This document shows, one piece after another, positions 1 to 5,536 of a DNA stretch of 5,536 nucleotides. Every line of letters starts with the position of its first letter. Positions within the stretch are counted from its first letter, which is position 1. A program made the position numbers and the translations under genes. The stretch covers positions 1 through 5,536 of the forward strand of contig JAISMT010000110.1 in the NCBI GenBank assembly GCA_031276585.1, written 5' to 3'. The DNA is from Bifidobacteriaceae bacterium (GTDB lineage: Bacteria > Actinomycetota > Actinomycetes > Actinomycetales > WQXJ01). The notes beneath the pieces were generated by a model. That model did no database searches. It was not told where the DNA came from and worked only from the letters and a program-made list of their open reading frames with translations.

Positions 1-2427
1 AAGCCAGCGCCAACGGCAGCACAAACACCTCCGCCGGTATCTGCGACGGCGTCACCGGTGGCCCCTCCGGAACCGGCACCAGCCGCTGAACCGGCGGCTC
101 CAGTGCCCCCGGCTCCGCCTGCACCCCGTCCGGGCGGGCCTCGGCCGGCTGGCCCCAGGCCCGGCAACAACCCGTTTGCTCCTTCTCAAGGGATGCGGCC
201 ACCCCGTCCAGGTGGTCCTCGGCCGGGTAATAATCCGTTTGCGGCTTCGCAGGGCATGCCCCGTCCGGGCGGTAGGCCTTCCCCGCAGATGATGCCAGGA
301 CGCACTTCTTTGAGCCGCCCGGGAGGTCCCGGCGGACCAGGCGCGGGACGTGGTGCTCCGGCCGCCCCCGGCCGCGGGGGCGGCGGTGGCCGGGGAGCAG
401 CTCCCGGGAGTGCCGCGGGTGCTCCTGGCCGCGGACCGGCCCCCAGTGGTTTCGGTGGTGGCCGGGGCCGGGGTGCTGGTGGCCGGGGGCAAACCCAAGG
501 TGCTTTCGGGCGCGGCGGCGGCCGGCCGGCTAAGGGCCGTAAGTCGAAGCGGGCCAAACGTCAAGAGTTTGAGCAGGCTGATGCACCCACCTTGGGTGGA
601 GTGCGGGTTCCACGCGGTAACGGGTCCACTGTGATCCGGTTGCGGCGGGGATCTTCTTTGACTGATTTCGCGGACCGGATTGGTGCCAATCCGGCGGCTT
701 TGGTTACCGTGCTGTTCAACTTGGGTGAGATGGCTACCGCCACTCAATCCTTGGATGAGGACACGCTGGGCACTTTGGGTGCGGAACTGGGTTACGTGGT
801 GGAAGTGGTTTCCCCGGAGGACGAGGACCGGGAGCTGCTGGATCTGTTTGATATTGACCTGCAAGGTGAGTTGGATTCTGAAACCGAACAGGATTTGAAG
901 TCCCGGCCGCCAGTGGTCACTGTGATGGGCCACGTTGACCACGGTAAAACCAAACTGTTGGATGCTATTCGCCACACCCAGGTGATGGAAGGCGAATCTG
1001 GTGGTATTACCCAACATATTGGTGCTTACCAGGTGTTGGCTGAGCATGAAGGCGCTGAACGGGCTATCACCTTTATTGACACTCCTGGTCACGAGGCGTT
1101 TACGGCTATGCGAGCCCGGGGTGCCAAGGTTACGGACATCGCCATTCTGGTAGTGGCCGCAGACGATGGCGTGATGCCGCAAACCATTGAGGCACTCAAC
1201 CACGCCCAAGCGGCGGACGTGCCCATCGTGGTGGCGGTGAACAAGATTGATGTGGAAGGTGCCAACCCGCAGAAGATTCGCTCGCAGCTAACCGAATATA
1301 ACTTGGTAGCAGAGGAGTTTGGTGGCGAAACCATGTTTGTGGACGTCAGCGCCAAACAACGCCTCGGTATCAACGCCTTGTTGGAAGCGGTGCTGTTGAC
1401 AGCGGACGTGGGGCTGGACCTGCGCGCTAATCCGGATAAAGCGGCTCGGGGCGTGGCTATTGAAGCCAACCTGGACAAGGGCCGGGGTGCGGTAGTTACG
1501 GCCTTGGTGCAGTCTGGCACCTTGCAGGTGGGCGATTCCATTGTGGCTGGTACCGCCTATGGCCGGGTCCGGGCCATGTTCGACGAACACGGCGAGAACG
1601 TCACAGAAGCTACGCCTTCACGTCCGGTTCAACTAATTGGTATGACTTCGGTGCCGCGGGCTGGTGACACTTTCTTGGTGGCCAGTGATGACCGCACCGC
1701 CCGCCAGATTGCGGAACGGCGGGCGGCAGCGGAACGGGCCGCCACTCTAGCGAAACGGCGTAAGCGGATTTCGTTGGAAGACTTCACCCAGGCCCTTGAA
1801 CTAGGCAAGGTGGAGACCCTTAACTTGGTGATCAAGGGTGATGTGTCTGGTTCGGTGGAAGCTTTGGAAGACGCCTTGCTGCAGATCGAAGTGGGCGAGG
1901 GCGTCAACTTGCGGGTGATCCACCGTGGTGTGGGCGCCATCACCCAAAACGATGTCAACTTGGCTGGCGTAGACAACGCCATCATCATCGGGTTCAACGT
2001 GCGTTACGCCGAACGGGTGGAAGAGCTGGCGGACCGTGAAGGCGTGGATGTGCGCTTCTACTCGGTGATTTACCAGGCCATCGATGATGTCGAAGCCGCT
2101 CTGAAGGGCATGCTGAAGCCGGAGTTTGAAGAGGTACGCCTCGGTACGGCCGAGATCCGGGAGGTGTTCCGTTCTTCCAAGTTTGGGAACATTGCGGGTT
2201 CGCTGGTCCGTTCGGGCGTGATCCGGAGGGGTTCCAAAGCCCGAGTGTTGCGGCAGGGCACCGTGGTGGGTGAGGGCCTGACGGTTGAATCACTGCGTCG
2301 CTTCAAAGAGGACGTTACGGAGGCCCGCGAAGGCTTCGAATGCGGCATTGGCCTGGGCACCTTCAACGACATTCAAGTTGATGACGTGGTGGAGACCTTT
2401 GAGGTGCGGGAAAAGGAACGGGTATGA
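1..2427 (+). CDS. infB: Translation initiation factor IF-2 (5' end outside window)
   Basis: IF2 is the GTPase that places fMet-tRNA on the 30S subunit and promotes 50S joining. The frame is open from base 1, giving 808 visible residues. The GTG at base 58 is not a convincing start, because the reading frame and the low-complexity composition continue upstream and the family's conserved N-terminal segment is not yet visible. Domains in order (visible residues): Pro/Ala then Gly/Arg-rich disordered region about 1-180; basic patch [10 protein letters not shown] about 179-188; IF2_N domain about 200-275 ([17 protein letters not shown]); GTPase domain with G1 GHVDHGKT 310-317 (bases 928-951), G2 GGITQHIG (1000-1023), G3 DTPGHE (1078-1095), G4 NKID (1240-1251) and G5 SAK (1348-1356); beta-barrel domain 2 about 485-575; domain 3 from about 592; fMet-binding C2 domain from about 711, with ECGIG near Cys781. 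All GTPase motifs are intact. It is first of the visible genes and its TGA overlaps the rbfA ATG. Confidence 0.98.
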   Translation, partial: KPAPTAAQTPPPVSATASPVAPPEPAPAAEPAAPVPPAPPAPRPGGPRPAGPRPGNNPFAPSQGMRPPRPGGPRPGNNPFAASQGMPRPGGRPSPQMMPGRTSLSRPGGPGGPGAGRGAPAAPGRGGGGGRGAAPGSAAGAPGRGPAPSGFGGGRGRGAGGRGQTQGAFGRGGGRPAKGRKSKRAKRQEFEQADAPTLGGVRVPRGNGSTVIRLRRGSSLTDFADRIGANPAALVTVLFNLGEMATATQSLDEDTLGTLGAELGYVVEVVSPEDEDRELLDLFDIDLQGELDSETEQDLKSRPPVVTVMGHVDHGKTKLLDAIRHTQVMEGESGGITQHIGAYQVLAEHEGAERAITFIDTPGHEAFTAMRARGAKVTDIAILVVAADDGVMPQTIEALNHAQAADVPIVVAVNKIDVEGANPQKIRSQLTEYNLVAEEFGGETMFVDVSAKQRLGINALLEAVLLTADVGLDLRANPDKAARGVAIEANLDKGRGAVVTALVQSGTLQVGDSIVAGTAYGRVRAMFDEHGENVTEATPSRPVQLIGMTSVPRAGDTFLVASDDRTARQIAERRAAAERAATLAKRRKRISLEDFTQALELGKVETLNLVIKGDVSGSVEALEDALLQIEVGEGVNLRVIHRGVGAITQNDVNLAGVDNAIIIGFNVRYAERVEELADREGVDVRFYSVIYQAIDDVEAALKGMLKPEFEEVRLGTAEIREVFRSSKFGNIAGSLVRSGVIRRGSKARVLRQGTVVGEGLTVESLRRFKEDVTEAREGFECGIGLGTFNDIQVDDVVETFEVREKERV
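151..258 (+). repeat. Imperfect protein-level tandem repeat [15 protein letters not shown] in IF2
   Basis: Two 15-residue units, at 151-195 and 214-258, start 63 bases apart and differ at only one residue (Pro or Ala before SQGM). At the DNA level most codons differ synonymously, for example aac aac against aat aat, ccc ggc against ccg ggt, and caa ggg against cag ggc. The likeness is therefore held at the protein level and is not a fresh DNA duplication. From memory, PGNNPFA-type repeats are usual in the N-terminal region of actinobacterial IF2; their function is not known to me. Confidence 0.85.
301..570 (+). other. Gly/Arg-rich (RGG-like) low-complexity segment and basic patch of IF2
   Basis: The infB frame here encodes almost only Gly, Arg, Pro and Ala, with many RG and RGG steps, and ends in the lysine/arginine patch [12 protein letters not shown] (about 535-570). 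At DNA level the 11-mer GGTGGCCGGGG occurs three times (385-395, 457-467, 478-488), each in the same codon register for Gly-Gly-Arg-Gly. The composition predicts a disordered, positively charged segment. RNA or ribosome contact is an inference. The composition also explains the long spurious open frames on the other strand. Confidence 0.8.
2413..2418 (+). promoter_or_regulatory. Ribosome binding site of rbfA
   Basis: AAGGAA lies 5 bases before the ATG at 2424, inside the last codons of infB. It supports that start and fits with re-initiation after the overlapping infB stop codon (ATGA). Confidence 0.6.
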
Positions 2428-2858
2428 CTAGCGAATCGCCCCGGCAACGCCGGGTAGCGGACCGCATCCGGGAAGTGGTGGCGGGATTGTTGCTGGGGCG
2501 GATCAAAGACCCTCGGCTCGGTTTCACCACTATTACTGAAGTTCGGGTCACGGGTGATCTACACCAAGCCACGGTGTTTTACACCGTGCTGGGGGATGCC
2601 CAGGCTCAGGAGGGTACGGCGGCGGCTTTGCATTCCGCTAAAGGGCTGATCCGGACCGAGGTGGGCCGGGCTTTAGGTTTACGTCTCACCCCGACTTTGG
2701 AGTTTGTGTTGGACCAGCTACCGCAAGGGGCCCACCGTATTGAAGATGCGTTGGAAGAAGCTGCCCGGCGGGATGCCGCCATCGCGGCTCTAGCCGAGGG
2801 GGCCTCTTGGTCGGGTGAACCCGATCCCTATAAAGACCATGAACCAGACCCCGAGTGA
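2424..2858 (+). CDS. rbfA: 30S ribosome-binding factor RbfA
   Basis: RbfA is a small KH-like protein that binds immature 30S subunits and helps the final processing and folding of 16S rRNA, also during cold adaptation. The product is 144 aa, within the usual range for the family. Recognisable features are the N-terminal helix with [15 protein letters not shown] (residues 9-23), the signature [19 protein letters not shown] (28-46), the strand ATVFYTVLG (49-57), the SAKG kink (71-74) followed by IRTEVGRAL, and [10 protein letters not shown] (88-97). The tail [14 protein letters not shown] is acidic and resembles tails of other actinobacterial RbfA proteins. The ATG at 2424 overlaps the infB TGA by 4 bp and has a good ribosome binding site, so translation is probably coupled to infB. 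Its 3' end overlaps truB. The DUF503/YlxP gene that often lies between infB and rbfA is absent here. Confidence 0.97.
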   Translation: MTSESPRQRRVADRIREVVAGLLLGRIKDPRLGFTTITEVRVTGDLHQATVFYTVLGDAQAQEGTAAALHSAKGLIRTEVGRALGLRLTPTLEFVLDQLPQGAHRIEDALEEAARRDAAIAALAEGASWSGEPDPYKDHEPDPE

Positions 2859-3726
2859 GGTTCTACCCGGCCTGGTGATCCTGGATAAACCTTCGGGGTT
2901 GACCTCACATGATTGTGTGTCCCGGATCCGGCGGCTGGCTGGCACTAAAAAGGTGGGTCACGCGGGCACTCTGGACCCGTTGGCTACTGGCGTGTTGGTG
3001 CTAGGAGTGGGCCGGGCTACCCGCTTTTTGGCATATATGGTGGGTTTAGGGAAAACCTATGCCGCTACGGTTCGTTTAGGGCAGTCCACCACTACGGATG
3101 ATGCGCTTGGGGCCGTAATAGCTACCACCCCGGCTGCCGGTCTCACCCCCGAACAGGTAGAAATGGCCCTAGCACCGCTGCGCGGCGAAATCTCGCAAGT
3201 GCCGAGCGCCGTTAGCGCCATCAAAGTAGACGGGCGGCGAGCTTACGCTCGGGTTAGAGCCGGAGAAACGGTAGAACTAAAACCCCGTTTAGTCACGGTG
3301 AGTCGTTTAGAAATAACCGCTCGCCGAGTAGTGGGTGAATTCACTGATCTAGATTTGGTGGTGGAATGTTCTTCCGGCACCTATGTGCGGGCTTTGGCCC
3401 GCGATTTAGGGCAGAACCTGGCGGTAGGGGGGCATTTGACGGCTTTACGTCGCTTAGCAGTGGGCCCGTTCTTAGTGGCGGGAGCTTTCACTTTGGAACA
3501 GTTAGAGGCTGATTTTCGGGTGTTGGATCTGGGGGCGGCGGCCCGTTTGTTATTTCCGGTCCGCGAGTTAGTGCCGGAGCAGGTGGAAGCTTTGAGGCAC
3601 GGCCGGTTTGTGGCGGCTGGAGCCCCCGGTTTAGCGGCCGCGTTAGCGCCCGATGGCGCATTGGTGGCCATGGTTCGTTCTGATACGTCTACCGGTCAAG
3701 CCCGTCCGGAGGCGGTATTCGTGTGA
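2839..3726 (+). CDS. truB: tRNA pseudouridine(55) synthase TruB
   Basis: TruB converts U55 in the T-loop of most tRNAs to pseudouridine, and E. coli TruB is also known as a tRNA-folding chaperone. From ATG 2839 the product is 295 aa, a normal length. The core has GLVILDKPSGLTSHD (residues 11-25), the catalytic motif GHAGTLDPLATGVL with catalytic Asp46 (codon 2974-2976), KTYAATVRLGQ with active-site Tyr74, VPSAVSAIKVDGRRAY (121-136) and CSSGTYVRALARDLG with Arg184 (177-191). A short PUA-like C-terminal part follows and ends at RPEAVFV. An alternative in-frame GTG at 2815 would add 8 residues (303 aa) and lengthen the overlap with rbfA from 20 to 44 bp. I prefer ATG 2839 for codon type and family N-terminus, although neither start has a strong Shine-Dalgarno. 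The frame holds 13 TTA leucine codons, against none in the infB part. Confidence 0.96.
   Translation: MNQTPSEVLPGLVILDKPSGLTSHDCVSRIRRLAGTKKVGHAGTLDPLATGVLVLGVGRATRFLAYMVGLGKTYAATVRLGQSTTTDDALGAVIATTPAAGLTPEQVEMALAPLRGEISQVPSAVSAIKVDGRRAYARVRAGETVELKPRLVTVSRLEITARRVVGEFTDLDLVVECSSGTYVRALARDLGQNLAVGGHLTALRRLAVGPFLVAGAFTLEQLEADFRVLDLGAAARLLFPVRELVPEQVEALRHGRFVAAGAPGLAAALAPDGALVAMVRSDTSTGQARPEAVFV
3708..3712 (+). promoter_or_regulatory. Ribosome binding site of truA
   Basis: GGAGG lies 10 bases before the GTG at 3723, within the final codons of truB. It supports the GTG start, which together with the truB stop forms a 4-bp GTGA overlap. Confidence 0.55.
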
Positions 3727-4517
3727 GTACCCGGCTGCGGTTGGACTTGGCGTATGACGGAACTGAGTTTCACGGTTGGGCTCGCCAAACCGGTTTACGT
3801 ACGGTTCAAGGTGAGTTGGAGGCGGCCCTGTCCCGGGTGGTGCGTCGTCCGGTTCCAGTAACGGTGGCAGGGCGAACCGATGCTGGAGTTCACGCCCGGG
3901 GGCAAGTGGCCCACCTGGAATTAGAAGAACCAGAGTTGGAAGCTGTTACGGTACGGCGCTTAAATGCAGTGCTACCGGAAGATTTACGAGTATTAGCAGT
4001 TGCAGCGGCCGAGCCGGGTTTTGACGCCCGTTTTGGGGCATTGTGGCGGCGTTACTGCTACCGCATTGCCGACCATCCGGCTGTTCAAGATCCACTGGAA
4101 CGGCGTTACACCTGGTGGACACCTCCACTAGAGATAGAGCCGATGGCGGCTAGCGCAGTAACACTATTGGGGGAACACGATTTTAGGGCCTACTGTATTC
4201 CCCGTCCGGGGGCCTCCACCGTGCGCACTCTGCAAGAACTAGAGGTCAAACGGGTAAGCCCGGGTCGGGTCGAGATCTGGGTGCAAGCCGACGCTTTTTG
4301 TCACCGCATGGTCCGGTTCCTGGTGGGCGCTTTGACTATGGTGGGTCGAGGCCGCCGCCCTCAGGCTTGGCCGGGCCAAATATTAGCGGCTGGGGAGCGG
4401 GAATCCGCAGTTCAGGTGGCCCCCGCTCGGGGTTTGACCTTAGAACAAGTGGCTTACCCTAAAGGCAGCGCGGCCCTCCAAATTCAAGCCCAAAACGCCC
4501 GGGTTTACCGAGGTTAA
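3723..4517 (+). CDS. truA: tRNA pseudouridine(38-40) synthase TruA
   Basis: TruA makes pseudouridine at positions 38, 39 and 40 in the anticodon arm of tRNAs, which stabilises the arm and helps frame maintenance. The product is 264 aa, a usual length. Family marks in order are LDLAYDGTEFHGWARQ (residues 7-22), RTVQGELEAAL (26-36), the catalytic motif GRTDAGVHA with Asp53 (codon 3879-3881), NAVLPEDLRV (81-90), the RRYCYRI strand with Tyr111 (109-115), GEHDFRAYC (150-158), the AFCHRMVRFLVGAL helix (191-204) and the C-terminal QVAPARGLTLEQVAYP (231-246). The start is GTG 3723, overlapping the truB TGA by 4 bp, so coupled translation is likely. It is the last gene of the visible operon and ends only 11 bp from a convergent gene. 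Seven TTA leucine codons are present. Placement next to truB, not rplQ, is somewhat unusual. Confidence 0.97.
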   Translation: MSTRLRLDLAYDGTEFHGWARQTGLRTVQGELEAALSRVVRRPVPVTVAGRTDAGVHARGQVAHLELEEPELEAVTVRRLNAVLPEDLRVLAVAAAEPGFDARFGALWRRYCYRIADHPAVQDPLERRYTWWTPPLEIEPMAASAVTLLGEHDFRAYCIPRPGASTVRTLQELEVKRVSPGRVEIWVQADAFCHRMVRFLVGALTMVGRGRRPQAWPGQILAAGERESAVQVAPARGLTLEQVAYPKGSAALQIQAQNARVYRG

Positions 4518-4540
4518 GCCACTAACTTTTATTCGTTTTG
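4448..4540 (+). terminator. Possible operon terminator: inverted repeat over the truA stop plus T-rich tract
   Basis: AGTGGCTTA at 4448-4456 is exactly complementary to TAAGCCACT at 4515-4523. Past one mismatch (4457/4514) the pairing continues for three more bases (4458-4460 with 4511-4513), so 12 of 13 positions pair. The right arm contains the truA stop codon and is followed by a T-rich stretch, aacttttattcgtttt, on the plus strand. Position and T-tract fit the end of the operon. Against it, the loop is about 50 nt and the T-tract is interrupted, so this is not a textbook intrinsic terminator. No T-rich tract follows the repeat in the minus direction. Confidence 0.3.
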
Positions 4541-5536
4541 ATCAAAAAAGGCTGCGATCTCGGCATCCAAAGCTTCATCGGCTTGATCCCGTTGGGCCTG
4601 GCGCTCCAAGAAGCTTTCGGGTTGGTCTAAATCCTCAGCGCTGGGCAACAGATCCGGGTGAGACCACAAGCGGTCCCGTTCTAACGGGCCTGCTTCTTGG
4701 GTGACGGTCCGCCACAAGGTTTCGGCTTGACGGGCACGGCGCGGCCGCAACTCCAAACCCACCAAAGTGGCCATGGCGTGTTCGGCTGGCCCTCCCACAG
4801 CGCGGCGGCGGCGGGTCATCTCACTGAGAGAGGCGACATCGGGCAAATTACGAGCCAACGCTGCTCCCGTGACGTGGGCTACCCAACCTTCACCCAGTGC
4901 TAACGCGGTTTCCAACGCTTGCAAAGCTAATTTCTGGGAGTCGTTCAAAACTGGGGTAAACACCCCAGAAGCCAGGGCTTCACGAAGACCTTCCGGTGAA
5001 GGCGGGTCCAACTCGCGGAGCACCGATTCGAGACGTTCCAAATCAATCGAAATCCCACTGGCGTAGGACTCCACCGCCCCCAACAGGCGGTCCGAAAGCC
5101 ACGGCACATGGGTGAAGAGCCGAGCATAAGCTGATTCCCGAGTCGCCAAAAACAAGCGGACCTCATCCAAAGGCAAAGCGGTGTCCTCCGCGAACCGTTC
5201 CACCGCTCCGGGCAGCAAAGCCACCTGACCAGGGGCCGCCAACGGCAAACCGGTATCGGTGTAGCCAAAAACTTCACGGGACAACAACCCCAAAACGTGT
5301 CCCAACTGCATGCCAAACAGACTGCCAGCCATCCGGTCCATCATCTGGGCGGCACCCTGCGCTACCTCGCCTACTCCAGGGTGCTCCTGGGCGTGCTGCT
5401 CCAGCAACTGTTTCATGGCTCGAGTCATAGAGTGTGCCACCGGGGTAGTGAGCTGCTTCCATTCCGGCAGGGTGTGTTCAATCCACTGCGCGTAGGAAAG
5501 CGCCTCTGGTTCTCCCCCCGGCGGGCCCAACTCGGT
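4529..5536 (-). CDS. DUF2342 / Zincin_2 family protein (zinc-metalloprotease-like), 5' end outside window
   Basis: The frame stays open to the right window edge, giving 335 visible residues. The possible TTG start at 5530 is unlikely, because from memory family members carry roughly 100 further residues before the WIEHTLPEWKQLTTPVA segment seen at about residues 18-34. Family marks: MQLGHVLGLLSREVFGYTDTGLP (about 76-98), a central DEVRLFLATRESAYARLFTHVPWL (about 124-147), LALGEGWVAHVTG (about 213-225), RRRRAVGGPAEHAMATLVGLELRPRR (about 242-267) and WSHPDLLPSAEDLDQPESF (about 290-308), then a charged tail. I recognise this as the family called TIGR03624 or zinc-dependent metalloprotease in annotations. 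No HExxH is visible; the matching position is RESAY (133-137), so protease activity is doubtful. I see no signal peptide or membrane segment in this part. It converges on truA and its role is unknown. Confidence 0.88.
   Translation of the reverse strand, partial: TELGPPGGEPEALSYAQWIEHTLPEWKQLTTPVAHSMTRAMKQLLEQHAQEHPGVGEVAQGAAQMMDRMAGSLFGMQLGHVLGLLSREVFGYTDTGLPLAAPGQVALLPGAVERFAEDTALPLDEVRLFLATRESAYARLFTHVPWLSDRLLGAVESYASGISIDLERLESVLRELDPPSPEGLREALASGVFTPVLNDSQKLALQALETALALGEGWVAHVTGAALARNLPDVASLSEMTRRRRAVGGPAEHAMATLVGLELRPRRARQAETLWRTVTQEAGPLERDRLWSHPDLLPSAEDLDQPESFLERQAQRDQADEALDAEIAAFFDQNE

Noticed and set aside
58..60. GTG as the true start of infB
   Set aside because: The same frame is open to base 1 with the same Pro/Ala-rich composition, no ribosome binding site precedes it, and the family's N-terminal segment must lie further upstream.
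601..633. Internal GTG codons as a start for a shorter IF2 form, as in E. coli
   Set aside because: The GTG at 601 has GGTGGA directly adjacent with no spacing, and the one at 631 lacks a Shine-Dalgarno; nothing in the sequence supports use of either.
186..634. Open frames on both strands (186-557 minus, 350-634 plus) in the Gly/Pro-rich region
   Set aside because: They are shadows of the low-complexity infB segment in other frames, with no start signal and no recognisable protein.
52..1209. Long open frame of 385 codons on the minus strand
   Set aside because: It lies opposite the clearly conserved infB frame. Its product is low-complexity and matches no family I know; G+C-rich codon structure keeps the antisense frame free of stops.
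4567..4617. Inverted AAGCTT-type repeats at 4567-4574 and 4611-4617
   Set aside because: The arms are short, lie inside the coding region of the minus gene and have no T-tract; they fit chance and codon use.
4945..5316. Minus-strand open frame of 123 codons and plus-strand frames over 4697-5495
   Set aside because: All overlap the DUF2342 gene in other frames; that frame alone shows conserved family motifs.
5528..5530. TTG as the true start of the DUF2342 gene
   Set aside because: The frame is open through 5536 and the family N-terminal part is missing, so the gene continues outside the window.

Overview
This window looks like a chromosomal housekeeping region of an actinobacterium with a moderately high G+C content. 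The evidence is an IF2 with the long Pro/Gly/Arg-rich N-terminal region typical of Actinobacteria, a RbfA with an acidic GEPDPYK-type tail, and a zincin-like protein of the DUF2342 family, which as far as I recall is essentially actinobacterial. The many TTA leucine codons in some genes argue against a very G+C-rich genus such as Streptomyces. A smaller-genome lineage such as an Actinomycetaceae-like organism is possible, but I cannot settle this from the sequence.

Layout. Bases 1-2427 (+) are the 3' part of infB; the start lies left of the window. rbfA (2424-2858, +) overlaps the end of infB by 4 bp. truB (2839-3726, +) overlaps the end of rbfA by 20 bp. truA (3723-4517, +) overlaps the end of truB by 4 bp. 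After only 11 intergenic bases comes the stop codon of a convergent minus-strand gene (4529-5536, start right of the window) encoding a DUF2342/Zincin_2 protein. There is no gene-free stretch above 300 bases, and I see no RNA gene, mobile element or CRISPR array.

The four plus-strand genes form one tightly overlapping, probably translationally coupled operon for translation. IF2 brings initiator tRNA to the ribosome, RbfA matures the 30S subunit, TruB makes pseudouridine 55 in the tRNA T-loop, and TruA makes pseudouridines 38-40 in the anticodon arm. The infB-rbfA-truB order is classical. truA directly after truB is less usual, since truA more often sits by rpoA-rplQ and truB is often followed by ribF.

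No new biological system is evident. The points most worth a second look are: the zincin-like protein, whose HExxH-equivalent position reads RESAY; the truB-truA coupling; a sharp rise in TTA codons after infB; an RGG-like and PGNNPFA-repeat region in IF2; and an inverted repeat over the end of truA that may be a terminator.
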